A stretch of DNA of 64,000 bases, from assembly GCA_963740555.1 (NCBI GenBank), contig CAVUES010000012.1:124001-188000 (forward strand), given 5' to 3'. The notes beneath the pieces were generated by a model. That model was not told the DNA's origin and ran no database searches. It worked only from the letters and a program-made list of their open reading frames with translations. This document shows, in pieces, positions 16,024 to 23,771 of the stretch; the first letter of the stretch is position 1, and each line of letters starts with the position of its first letter. The stretch comes from Mayfieldus sp963740555. GTDB taxonomy: Bacteria > Actinomycetota > Thermoleophilia > Solirubrobacterales > 70-9. The translations under genes and the position numbers were made by a program.

Positions 16024-17450
16024 GCGCGGAGGAGTTCACCGCCCCCGCCCCAGCCGGCGCTCGCCCGGTCGAGTACGCAACCTTTGGCCGCCGCCTCGGC
16101 GCGGCGCTGCTCGACAGCCTGGTCTGGATCTTTGGACTGTTCTTCTTCAACCCCTTCATCGTCACGGGCGACAACCGCGGCGCGGCGGCGATCACGGCGC
16201 TGGTCGTACTCAGCGCTTGGTTCAACTACTTCGCGATCTGCGAGTGGCGCTGGGGCCAGACGATCGGCAAGAACGCGGCCGGCATCCGCGTCCTGCCTCT
16301 CGAGGGGGGGCGGCTGACCTGGCAGGCGGCGACGCTGCGCAACCTGCTGCGCTTCGTCGACCTGCCGCTGGCGATGATCGGCGCCGACTATCTGATCGTG
16401 CGCCGCTCGGCGCGACGCCAGCGGCTCGGCGATCGCGTCGCGAAGACGATCGTGGTTCGGGAGCGGGCCACCGAGGCCCAATCGCTGGCGCAGCAACAGG
16501 CACACCAACGGGAGGGGAACCTTGTGGAAGCCTCACCCTCAGAACCGCCCTCTGTCGCGCCACCATCCCCCACGACCGCCGAGCTGTTCGGCGAGGCCAC
16601 TGAGGCACTGGGACTGCATCCGGCCGCCGGCTCCGCCTCGGGCGAGAGCCAGGCGGAGCCGGCCGCGGACTCCGCGCCTTCCCTCGACAACCCCGGAGAA
16701 TCGATCCGGGAAGCGCCGACCGCGGCTCGTCCGAGCGCCTCGTCGCTCGGCTGGTCGGCGCCCGGATTTCCCTACGCGATCTGGGACGTTCGCCGAACCG
16801 TCCTCGGTGTTGTGACCGGTCTGCTCGTTGGGGGCCTGTTCGCCCCGCTGCTGGTCGTGCCCTTCGACCCCGACCTCGATTCGACCGGGGCGTTGCTGGT
16901 CGCGCAGGCCCTTCTCGAGGTGACGCTGGTCATGGTCGCGATCGGGGTCGCCTCCGGTGCCATGCCCGAAACCCAGACCGAGGTTCGCGAGGACCTCTCG
17001 CTGCTCGGTCTGCGCCGCTTCCGCGCCGTCGCGTTGGGCTGGATGGCGCTGGCGATGTTCTCCTATTACGCGGTGGCGATCGCATACGCGACCTTGATCA
17101 GCGAGCCGCACCAGAAGGACATCGCCCGAAACCTGGGGCTGAACGCCGGCTTTCTGGCGGCGATCCCGGTCGTGGCGCTTATCGTCATCGCGGCGCCCGT
17201 CGCGGAGGAGATCTTCTTCCGTGGGATGCTGTTCGGTGGGCTTCGCAAGCGCCTCTCGACCTTCCCAGCGGCCGCGATCAGCGCCCTCGTGTTCGGCGGC
17301 CTGCATGCGACGACCGGGATCACGGCGGTGCCGCCGCTGATCATCTTCGGGTTCGTGCTCGCGCTGCTTTACGAGCGCACCGGCTCCCTGGTCCCCGGAA
17401 TTATCGCCCATGCGATCAACAACGCCCTGGCCCTGGCCGTCGCCTCGTGA
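16020..17450 (+). CDS. RDD domain - CPBP intramembrane protease fusion
   Basis: 476 residues in three parts. Residues 18-146 are an RDD domain (TFGRRLGAALLDSLVW, then WRWGQTIGKNAAGIRV and RQRLGDRVAKTIVV). A Pro/Ser/Ala-rich acidic linker follows (about 150-250). The C-terminal part (about 258-475) is a multi-TM CPBP domain with the EEIFFRG motif (Glu396, Glu397, Arg401), His429 and HAINN (His464, Asn468), the predicted glutamic-type active site of Rce1/CAAX-type membrane proteases. All catalytic positions are present, so it is probably active. GTG start at 16020 overlaps the HAD stop by 4 bp. Fusion of these two domains is unusual. Substrate unknown. Confidence 0.87.
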   Translation: MSAEEFTAPAPAGARPVEYATFGRRLGAALLDSLVWIFGLFFFNPFIVTGDNRGAAAITALVVLSAWFNYFAICEWRWGQTIGKNAAGIRVLPLEGGRLTWQAATLRNLLRFVDLPLAMIGADYLIVRRSARRQRLGDRVAKTIVVRERATEAQSLAQQQAHQREGNLVEASPSEPPSVAPPSPTTAELFGEATEALGLHPAAGSASGESQAEPAADSAPSLDNPGESIREAPTAARPSASSLGWSAPGFPYAIWDVRRTVLGVVTGLLVGGLFAPLLVVPFDPDLDSTGALLVAQALLEVTLVMVAIGVASGAMPETQTEVREDLSLLGLRRFRAVALGWMALAMFSYYAVAIAYATLISEPHQKDIARNLGLNAGFLAAIPVVALIVIAAPVAEEIFFRGMLFGGLRKRLSTFPAAAISALVFGGLHATTGITAVPPLIIFGFVLALLYERTGSLVPGIIAHAINNALALAVAS

Positions 17451-17505
17451 GCGCGAGGCTCTACAAAAGAGCAATGTTCTGGGCCGAGCGCGAACACCAA
17501 AGACG

Positions 17506-18249
17506 ATGAGCGAGCCCGCGGTCCTGGCCCGCGACCTGCGCAAGAGCTACGACGGACGCGTCGCCGTGGACGGGATCGAATTCACGGTCGAGCCCGGCAC
17601 CTGCTTCGGCTTCCTCGGCCCGAACGGGGCCGGGAAGACGACGACGATGAAGATGATCTACGGGCTGGCCGAGGTGGGCGGCGGGGAGCTGAAGGTGCTC
17701 GGCATGGACGTCGTCTCCGATCCGCGGCGGGTAAAGGCGCACCTCGGCGTCGTCCCGCAGGAGACCAACCTCGACGGCGAGTTCACGGTGCTCGAGAACC
17801 TGCTCGTGCAGGCGTCCTACTTCGGCATCGCCCGCCGCGACGTCGAGCCGCGCGCCCTGGAGCTGCTCGAGTTCACTCAGCTCGCCGAGCGCGCCGGAGA
17901 CCGCATCGAGACCCTCTCGGGCGGGATGAAGCGCCGCCTGCTGGTTGCCCGGGCGCTCATCAACGAGCCCGACATCGTCGTCCTCGACGAGCCCACCACG
18001 GGCCTCGACCCGCAGGCCCGGCTGGCGGTCTGGCGGGCGATGGAGGAGCTGCGGGACCGAGGTGTGACGCTGCTGCTGACCACGCACTACATGGAGGAGG
18101 CCGCGCGCCTCTGCGACCGCCTCGTGATCATGGACCTGGGGCGGATAGTCGCCGAGGGCGAGCCGGTGGCGCTGATCCGCAAGCATCAGGCTGAGAACCT
18201 GGAGGAGGTCTTCCTCGACCTGACCGGGAGGCATCTGCGTGAAGACTGA
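17506..18249 (+). CDS. ABC transporter ATP-binding protein (ABC-2 exporter type)
   Basis: 247-residue ATPase of the DrrA/NodI-like exporter class. Walker A is GPNGAGKTT, the Q-loop is VVPQETN, the signature is TLSGGMKRRL, Walker B is IVVLDEPTTGLDP, and the H-loop His is in LLTTHYMEEA. ATG at 17506, 55 bp after the RDD-CPBP gene. It overlaps the permease start by 11 bp, so the two are translated together. Substrate cannot be read from sequence; this class exports drugs, lipids or polysaccharides. Confidence 0.95.
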   Translation: MSEPAVLARDLRKSYDGRVAVDGIEFTVEPGTCFGFLGPNGAGKTTTMKMIYGLAEVGGGELKVLGMDVVSDPRRVKAHLGVVPQETNLDGEFTVLENLLVQASYFGIARRDVEPRALELLEFTQLAERAGDRIETLSGGMKRRLLVARALINEPDIVVLDEPTTGLDPQARLAVWRAMEELRDRGVTLLLTTHYMEEAARLCDRLVIMDLGRIVAEGEPVALIRKHQAENLEEVFLDLTGRHLRED

Positions 18250-19027
18250 CTCGCCGCGCTCGCGGCTCATCCCCTCACCCCGCTACGCGGCCAGCGTCGC
18301 CGGCCGCAACGCGCGCGTCTTCTCGAAGCTCTGGAAGGGTTCGCTGGCCCCCCAGTTCATCGACCCGCTCTTCTACCTGGTCGCGATGGGCTACGGGCTC
18401 GGGACCTACATCTCTTCGATCAACGGCGTTCCCTATCGCGACTTCATCGCCCCCGGCCTGATTGCGTCGTCGGCGATGTGGGCGGCCTCGTTCGAGTGCA
18501 CCTACAACGTCTACATCCGCATGCGCGAGTACCACCTCTACGACGCGATCCTCTCGACCCCGGTGGAGGCGCAGGACGTGGTCGCCGGCGACCTGGCCTG
18601 GAGCTCGATCCGGGCGGCGATCTACTCGACCGTCTTTCTGATCGTCGTCACGGCCTTTGGGCTGGTCCACTCCTGGTGGGCGCTCGCGATCCCACCACTC
18701 GTGATCATCGGCGGGCTGGCCTTCTCGACCCTCGCCTACACCTTCACGGCGCTGATTCCCCGCATCGACCTCTACAGCTACTACTTCACGCTCGGGATCA
18801 CGCCGATGTTCCTGTTCTCGGGGATCTTCTTTCCCTTCAACCAGCTGCCGGGCTGGGTCGAGGTGGTGGCCTGGTTCACCCCCCTCTACCACCTGGTCCA
18901 GGTGACGCGGGGCTTGGCCGACGGGCCGCAGCCGATCGTTCTCCTGCACCTGGGAATCCTGCTCGCGATCAGCGTGGCGCTGTTCGCGGTCCCGGTGCGG
19001 GCGGTTCGCCGCCGCCTCGTGCCCTAG
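18239..19027 (+). CDS. ABC-2 type transporter permease
   Basis: 262-residue membrane subunit with six TM helices, partner of the ATPase just upstream. Family features include YLVAMGYGLGTYI near TM1, the DFIAPGLIASSAMWAASFE segment and the FLFSGIFFPFNQLPGWVE motif before the last helices, as in NodJ/DrrB-type permeases. GTG start at 18239 lies inside the ATPase gene (11-bp overlap). The pair forms a complete half-transporter set for an exporter with an unknown substrate. Confidence 0.93.
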   Translation: MKTDSPRSRLIPSPRYAASVAGRNARVFSKLWKGSLAPQFIDPLFYLVAMGYGLGTYISSINGVPYRDFIAPGLIASSAMWAASFECTYNVYIRMREYHLYDAILSTPVEAQDVVAGDLAWSSIRAAIYSTVFLIVVTAFGLVHSWWALAIPPLVIIGGLAFSTLAYTFTALIPRIDLYSYYFTLGITPMFLFSGIFFPFNQLPGWVEVVAWFTPLYHLVQVTRGLADGPQPIVLLHLGILLAISVALFAVPVRAVRRRLVP

Positions 19028-19051
19028 CGCCCCGCCGACCGATCAGGCACA

Positions 19052-20008
19052 ATGCAGCACCTCGTGAGTCGCCGCACGCCCCTTTTCCTCGCGCTGCTTG
19101 CCGCTGCCCTCGTGTTGCCGGCTGCCGCCGGTGCGGCACCCGCGCCCGCCAATGTCAGTCTCGAGGTCGGGCATCTGAAGGGCGGCAAGGCGGCGATCCT
19201 CAGCCGCATCCCGGTGAGAGGCACCGTCTCGCCCTTCGTCGCCGGCGAGAGCGTCGAGGTGCTCTTCTTTCGCAACGGCCATCAGGTGGGCAGCCAGAAG
19301 ATCGACGTCCACAACGGCGCCGGCAGTAACGGGACGTTCAAGACCAAGTTCCTGGTCCGGCGCGGCGGCCGCTTCGCGGTGCAGGCGGTGCACGAGGCGA
19401 CCGCCACGCAGCAGGGCGCGGCCAGCGCGCGCAAGAAGTTCGGCGTCAGCTATCCAAATATCGGATCCGGCAAGTGCGGCCGCGTCGTGCGCGCCTTCAA
19501 GAAGGCCCTGCACGGCATGGGCTACGTGCCGAGCGGCGGCTCCTGCTTCAACGACAAGGACTCCCGCGCCGTGCTCGCCTACCGCAAGGTCAACGGCGCC
19601 GACCACAACGGCCATGCCGGCAAGGGGATCGTGAAGCGGATCTTCTCCGGCCACGGCGCCTTCCACGTCAAGTACCCCAACGCCGGCAAGCACGCCGAGG
19701 TGTCGATCGACCGCCAGGTGCTGGTCCTGGCCGACGGCGACAAGCCGGTGCAGACCTACGGCGTCTCGACCGGCAAGTCGTCGACCCCGACTGTCCGCGG
19801 CCACTTCCAGTTCTACCTGCGCCAGCCGGGCTACAACTCGGAGGGGATGTACTTCTCGACCTACTTCCACGGCGGCTACGCGGTGCACGGCTACGCGTCG
19901 GTTCCGCCGACCTACCCGGCCAGCCACGGGTGCGTTCGCGTCCCGATCCCGGACGCACTTCACATCTACAACTCGGTCTCCCTCGGCGAGGACATCTACG
20001 TCTACTAG
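19052..20008 (+). CDS. Secreted L,D-transpeptidase (YkuD domain)
   Basis: Cell-wall cross-linking enzyme, 318 residues, that uses a catalytic Cys to form 3-3 or protein-peptidoglycan links. A signal peptide (1-29) is followed by a beta-rich Ig-like region (about 33-130), a peptidoglycan-binding-like helical domain (about 138-200, CGRVVRAFKKALHGMGYVPS) and a YkuD domain (about 205-318). Catalytic signatures are His279 (AVHGYASVP) and SHGCVR with Cys294. ATG at 19052 gives a proper signal peptide. It stands 24 bp after the ABC permease and may be read from its transcript. Confidence 0.93.
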   Translation: MQHLVSRRTPLFLALLAAALVLPAAAGAAPAPANVSLEVGHLKGGKAAILSRIPVRGTVSPFVAGESVEVLFFRNGHQVGSQKIDVHNGAGSNGTFKTKFLVRRGGRFAVQAVHEATATQQGAASARKKFGVSYPNIGSGKCGRVVRAFKKALHGMGYVPSGGSCFNDKDSRAVLAYRKVNGADHNGHAGKGIVKRIFSGHGAFHVKYPNAGKHAEVSIDRQVLVLADGDKPVQTYGVSTGKSSTPTVRGHFQFYLRQPGYNSEGMYFSTYFHGGYAVHGYASVPPTYPASHGCVRVPIPDALHIYNSVSLGEDIYVY

Positions 20009-20025
20009 GTCTTAGGCTGCGTCTT

Positions 20026-20427
20026 GTGGCGGAGCGCAGCCTGCAGGTCGTCCTTGTGCTCTTCGCAGCGGTCACGGCGGGGTTCGGCGTGCTGGCGCTG
20101 GTCGCCCCCGGCACCTTCTTCGAGCAGATCGGCAGGTACGGCAGCGAGAACAGCCATTACGTCGGCGACGTCGGCGCCTTCACCCTCGCCTACGGGATCG
20201 CGCTCCTGATCGCGGCCCGGGTGCCGGCCTGGCGTGTGCCGGTCCTGCTCCTGGGCGCGATCTGGTTCGGGCTTCACGCGCTCAACCACGCTTTCGACAC
20301 CGGCGATGCGCGCTCCAGTGCCCGCGGCTGGGCCGACACCGCGTACATCGCCATCGGGGCCGTGCTGCTCGGCTACCTTGCGCGCGTCTCGGCGCGGCTC
20401 GGGGCTAGACCGCGGGACGGCGGATGA
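20026..20427 (+). CDS. Four-TM membrane protein of unknown function
   Basis: 133 residues with four predicted TM helices (about 5-25, 47-65, 70-88, 106-124). The arrangement resembles small DoxX/DUF4345-like membrane proteins, but I see no diagnostic motif. I chose GTG at 20026 because it sits just before TM1. Its stop overlaps the ATG of the next gene (ATGA), indicating translational coupling with the epimerase gene. Confidence 0.7.
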   Translation: MAERSLQVVLVLFAAVTAGFGVLALVAPGTFFEQIGRYGSENSHYVGDVGAFTLAYGIALLIAARVPAWRVPVLLLGAIWFGLHALNHAFDTGDARSSARGWADTAYIAIGAVLLGYLARVSARLGARPRDGG

Positions 20428-21356
20428 GGGTCTTCGTCGCCGGCGCCAGCGGGGCGATTGGCCGCGCGCTGGTCCCGAAACTGGTCGCGGCCGGCCACGA
20501 GGTGACCGGGACGACCCGCAAGGAACGCGGCGCCGAGGCGCTCCGCGCCGCCGGCGCGGAGGCGGCGATCTGCGACGCGCTCGACCCGGCGGCGGTCGAG
20601 GACGCGGTGACCGCTGCCGCCCCGGAGGTGATCGTCTCCGAGCTGACCAGCCTGCCGAAGGACTACGACCTGCGCAAGATCGACTACGAGCCGACCAACC
20701 GGCTGCGGGTCGAGGGAGGGCGTAACCTGATCTCGGCCGGCCGCAAGGTCGGGGCGCGCCGCTACATCAGCCAGAGCATCGCCTTCATCTACGAGCCCGA
20801 GGGCGACTGGGTCAAGGACGAGGAGGCGCGCCCCTTCGTCAAGGCCCCGGGGCGTTTCGCCTCAGGTGTGGAGCCGACGCTGACCAGCGAGCGCGAGGCA
20901 CTCGAGGCCGAGGGCATGGAGGGCATGGTGCTGCGCTACGGCCAGTTCTACGGCCCCGGCACCTACTTCGACAGCGGCGGCAGCATCGCCGAGCAGGTGC
21001 GGTCGCGCCGCTTCCCGCAGGTCGGCAAGGGCACCGGGGTCTTCTCCTTCATCCACATCGACGACGCCGCCGACGCGACGGTGGCGGCGGTGGCGCGGGG
21101 CGCTCCGGGCATCTACAACGTCGTCGACGACGACCCCGCGCCGATCAGCGAGTGGCTGCCGGTCTACGCCGAGGCGATCGGAGCCAAGCGCCCGATGCGG
21201 GTGCCGGCCTTCGTCGTTCGCCTGCTGGGCGGAAAGGCGGCCGTGGTGATGGGGACCCAGATGCGCGGCGGCTCCAACGCCAAGGCCAAGCGCGAGCTTG
21301 GCTGGCAGCCCGCGCATCCGAGCTGGCGACAGGGATTCGCGGCGTCGCTGTCGTGA
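20424..21356 (+). CDS. NAD-dependent epimerase/dehydratase family protein
   Basis: 310-residue extended SDR with the Rossmann motif GASGAIG near the N-terminus (residues 7-13). It contains LTSLPKDYDLRKIDYEPTN, a SQSIAFIYEPEGDW segment and an LRYGQFYGPGTYF loop typical of nucleoside-sugar epimerase-like proteins. The canonical YxxxK is not obvious, so its activity may be atypical. It overlaps the previous gene by 4 bp and the pyrE start by 4 bp, forming a tight cluster. Substrate unknown. Confidence 0.83.
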   Translation: MRVFVAGASGAIGRALVPKLVAAGHEVTGTTRKERGAEALRAAGAEAAICDALDPAAVEDAVTAAAPEVIVSELTSLPKDYDLRKIDYEPTNRLRVEGGRNLISAGRKVGARRYISQSIAFIYEPEGDWVKDEEARPFVKAPGRFASGVEPTLTSEREALEAEGMEGMVLRYGQFYGPGTYFDSGGSIAEQVRSRRFPQVGKGTGVFSFIHIDDAADATVAAVARGAPGIYNVVDDDPAPISEWLPVYAEAIGAKRPMRVPAFVVRLLGGKAAVVMGTQMRGGSNAKAKRELGWQPAHPSWRQGFAASLS

Positions 21357-21946
21357 GCGGGCGTCAGGATGCGCCTGTGAGCGCCGATCTACAGGCCGCC
21401 CGCGGGACGCTCTTGGCGGAGCTTCGCGAGCACGCGCTCGTGATCGGCGAGGTGACGCTCTCCAGCGGCAAGAAGGCCGAGTACTACGTCGACGCCCGCC
21501 GCGCCCTGCTACGACCGGCGGCCTTCCTGGCGGCCGGGGATCTGATCGCCGACTTCGCGCGCGAGCTCGGCGCCGAGGCGGCGGGCGGGCCGGCGACGGC
21601 CGCGATCCCGCTCGCCTGCGCGGCGATCGCCAGCCCCTCGGGCAGCGGCCTGGTCGGCTTCTTCGTCCGCGGCGAGCGCAAAGAGCACGGACTGCAGCGC
21701 TGGGTCGAGGGCCCGGTCGAGGCGGGCGCCAAGTGCCTTGTCGTCGAGGACACAGTCACGACCGGCGGCTCGACCGTGCGCGCGATCGAGCGCATGCGCG
21801 AGGAGCGCCTGGAGATCGTCGGGGCGCTCTGCGTCGTCGACCGGCTTGCCGGCGGAGGCGAGGCGATCGCCGAAGCCGCCGGCGGCGCCTACCGCGCCCT
21901 GGTCACGATCGACGAGCTTTACCCGGAGCGGCCGGACCGCAGCTAG
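21353..21946 (+). CDS. pyrE: Orotate phosphoribosyltransferase
   Basis: Converts orotate and PRPP to orotidine monophosphate in pyrimidine synthesis. The 197 residues contain the OPRT start region (LSSGKKAEYYVDARRALL), a flexible-loop region with RGERKEHG, and the PRPP-binding signature VVEDTVTTGGST. Start GTG at 21353 overlaps the epimerase stop by 4 bp. GTG at 21377 is the alternative and would remove eight residues. It ends a compact plus-strand run and is the last core gene before the accessory stretch at 22-24 kb. Confidence 0.93.
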   Translation: MSGRQDAPVSADLQAARGTLLAELREHALVIGEVTLSSGKKAEYYVDARRALLRPAAFLAAGDLIADFARELGAEAAGGPATAAIPLACAAIASPSGSGLVGFFVRGERKEHGLQRWVEGPVEAGAKCLVVEDTVTTGGSTVRAIERMREERLEIVGALCVVDRLAGGGEAIAEAAGGAYRALVTIDELYPERPDRS

Positions 21947-22101
21947 GCCTCGTCGGGCGGCTGCTCGATCGAGGTCAGCCGCTCATACAGCTCGTCGTCA
22001 GCCTCCAGCGACTGGGCGAACAGCTGGCGGCGGTGCAGGTGTGTGGTGGCGAACCGAAGCAGGGCCGGGTCGGGCAAGCCCGACCACGAATGTCCTGCAA
22101 G
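21943..22101 (-). pseudogene. C-terminal remnant of an unidentified gene
   Basis: An open minus-strand frame of 52 codons ends at 21943 (convergent, overlapping the pyrE stop) and reads like real coding sequence: GLPDPALLRFATTHLHRRQL, then FAQSLEADDELYERL and an acidic tail. It begins directly after an in-frame stop (22102-22104) and has no start codon or family N-terminus. I take it as the 3' end of a gene whose upstream part has been lost, possibly when the neighbouring island formed. I do not recognise the family. Confidence 0.45.
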
Positions 22102-22157
22102 CTAGCGGGTTCCGCCGTCGAGCGATGACCGGCTGAACCCGTTGAAGCGCTCCCTGA

Positions 22158-22178
22158 TGTACCCGTTTTGTACCTCTC
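22158..22178 (+). repeat. Left 21-bp direct repeat (putative attachment site)
   Basis: The 21 bases are identical to those at 24188-24208. The core contains two GTAC palindromes separated by 7 bp (GTAC-CCGTTTT-GTAC), which resembles a tyrosine-recombinase core site. Bases just after the repeat are also partly alike in the two copies (GCAG followed by a G-run). It marks the left limit of the MlaE-PadR island. Confidence 0.65.
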
Positions 22179-22204
22179 AGTGCAGTAGGGGTCACGCGGC
22201 TCCT

Positions 22205-22249
22205 GGGCTCACAACCCCAATGTCGGTGTTCGAATCCGCCTGTTCCTCC
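22205..22249 (+). other. tRNA 3'-half-like fragment
   Basis: The sequence reads like a tRNA from the anticodon stem to the acceptor 3' strand: a GGG-CTCACAA-CCC stem-loop (would-be anticodon CAC), a variable region, the T-loop TTCGAAT followed by CCGCC, then TGTTCCTCC. One G appears missing from the 5' T-stem (GGTG where GGTGG would pair), and no D-arm or matching 5' acceptor strand exists upstream. It is therefore not a working tRNA. It may be an attachment-site remnant or decayed gene. Confidence 0.45.
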
Positions 22250-22271
22250 GAAGGCGGGGACGACCGCCCAC

Positions 22272-23069
22272 TCACCCCCCTATCGGCGCCCTCGGGTTGG
22301 CACCCCAGAAGATCAGCGAGCTGAGCATCCCGATGACGTGCACCAAGACGATGTTGAGCGCCATCGACTTTGCGGTCGCCGAGCCGACCCCGACCGGTCC
22401 TCCCGACGCGGTGTAGCCGAAATAGCAGCCGACCAGCACGATGATCGTCGCCATCACCATCCCCTTGATCACGCTGTAAAGGAGATCGGGAGGATTCTGG
22501 AACATCCAAAAGATCAATAAGTAACCCCCCGAAGAGGTGTCGCCGATCTGCTTCACGACCGCCAGATAGCTGGCGAAGTACGAGACGCCGACCGCGACCA
22601 TGTAGATGAAGGGAAGCGCGATCCAGGCTGCCAGCAGCCGGGTGGCGGCCAGATAGGTGACAGGCGGAACCCCCATCACCTCGAGGGCGTCGATCTCGTC
22701 GGAGATCCGCATCGAGCCCAGCTCGGCGACGATCCCGGTGCCCACCTTGGCGGCCATCATGTAGCCGAACGCGTAGGGGATGATCTCGCGCAAGTCACAC
22801 CAGGCAGAAAAGACGCCGGCATACGCGGGAGCGCCCTGGGCTCGCAGCAGATAGGCGCCCTCGATCCCGCACTGAAGCCCGGAGATGAACACGAGGCCCC
22901 AAATCACCAGCGCCGAGGTGAGAATCAGGATCCCGGCCTGGCGCAGCGCCTCGCCGAAGAAGCGCAGCACGCGGCCGCTGTAGACCAGGCCCATGACCTG
23001 GCCGCCGAAGCGGGCGATCTCGCCGGCGCTGTCGAGCCAGGAGCGGGGTAATGCGAACCAAGGGTTCAC
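22272..23069 (-). CDS. MlaE/YrbE-family ABC lipid transporter permease (orphan)
   Basis: 265-residue permease of the MlaE/YrbE family, which with an ATPase and MCE proteins moves lipids across the envelope. Features are RFFGEALRQAGILIL, the EF-like conserved loop IVAELGSMRISDEIDALEVM and five TM helices. GTG at 23069 gives a family-like N-terminus (NPWFALPRSWLDS); a longer frame runs to 23168. Actinobacterial copies normally occur as YrbE pairs followed by mce genes. Here there is one permease only, with no mce or ATPase gene in the window. It is divergent from padR and lies between two 21-bp repeats, so it appears to be accessory. Confidence 0.87.
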   Translation of the reverse strand: MNPWFALPRSWLDSAGEIARFGGQVMGLVYSGRVLRFFGEALRQAGILILTSALVIWGLVFISGLQCGIEGAYLLRAQGAPAYAGVFSAWCDLREIIPYAFGYMMAAKVGTGIVAELGSMRISDEIDALEVMGVPPVTYLAATRLLAAWIALPFIYMVAVGVSYFASYLAVVKQIGDTSSGGYLLIFWMFQNPPDLLYSVIKGMVMATIIVLVGCYFGYTASGGPVGVGSATAKSMALNIVLVHVIGMLSSLIFWGANPRAPIGG

Positions 23070-23131
23070 CCGATCGCCTCCAGCTCCCCATGCCCGTCTC
23101 TCACTGTCACCTTGAAGACCCCGATCGTTCC

Positions 23132-23164
23132 GATGTGACGTAGCTGATGTATCGAAGCCGATGT
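23132..23164. promoter_or_regulatory. Three phased GATGT repeats (putative PadR operator)
   Basis: GATGT occurs at 23132-23136, 23146-23150 and 23160-23164, exactly 14 bp apart, in the 150-bp gap between the divergent mlaE-like and padR genes. The third copy runs into GTACAATCGAT. PadR regulators often bind ATGT/ACAT half-sites next to their own gene, so this is a good candidate operator for both promoters. Binding is inferred. Confidence 0.5.
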
Positions 23165-23219
23165 ACAATCGATTTGCAACGGGTTCCAGCGAACCGGTCT
23201 CAGCGACCCGATCCCCCTG

Positions 23220-23771
23220 ATGACTCTCAAGCCCCCTGCCTACCTGGTGCTCGGCATGGTCCGGCTTGGCGCCAGATCGGGATACGCGATAAAGAAGGCC
23301 GCCGACTCATCGACCCAATTCATCTGGCCGACCTCCCTGGCGCAGGTGTATCCGGAACTCGCGCGGCTGGAGCGCGAGGGACTTGTGACGCGGCGCGCGG
23401 ACCCGCACGGCGCGCGAGCGCGGTCCGCGTACCGGATAACCGACAAAGGGGAAGCCGCGTTTCAGAGCTGGTTGCGCTCGACGCAAGTAGGCCAACTCCA
23501 GTTTCGCGACGAAGGTAGCCTCCGGCTCTTCTTCGCCGATGCCCTTCCTCGCGAGGAGCAACTGGCGTTGGTCCAACGGCTTCGTGAACGCGCCCAAGGC
23601 ACAAAGACCTATCTGCGCAGCGAGATCATCCCAATAGCTGAATCAGTGCAGCCGCCAGGTACCCACTACCCCGCATTGGTTGGACGCCTCGGCGCCGACA
23701 GCTGGGCGTATTGGGAACGATGGTTCGCACGGCTGGAGGCGCAAATCGAGGGGGAGGGTCCAGCCGACTGA
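23220..23771 (+). CDS. PadR-family transcriptional regulator
   Basis: 183-residue regulator. The N-terminal winged helix (about 5-85) shows YLVLGMVRLGARSGYAIKK, LAQVYPELARLEREGLV and YRITDKGEAAF, all standard for PadR. The C-terminal part (about 95-180) is the helical dimerisation domain (Vir_act_alpha_C type). ATG at 23220 has no strong ribosome-binding site. It is divergent from the MlaE-like permease gene and probably controls it, through the phased repeats between them. Base composition is less GC-rich than in the core genes. Confidence 0.92.
   Translation: MTLKPPAYLVLGMVRLGARSGYAIKKAADSSTQFIWPTSLAQVYPELARLEREGLVTRRADPHGARARSAYRITDKGEAAFQSWLRSTQVGQLQFRDEGSLRLFFADALPREEQLALVQRLRERAQGTKTYLRSEIIPIAESVQPPGTHYPALVGRLGADSWAYWERWFARLEAQIEGEGPAD

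Noticed and set aside
22205..22249. Functional tRNA-Val(CAC)
   Set aside because: Only the 3' half is recognisable. The T-stem lacks a base and no 5' acceptor or D-arm is upstream, so it is listed as a fragment.
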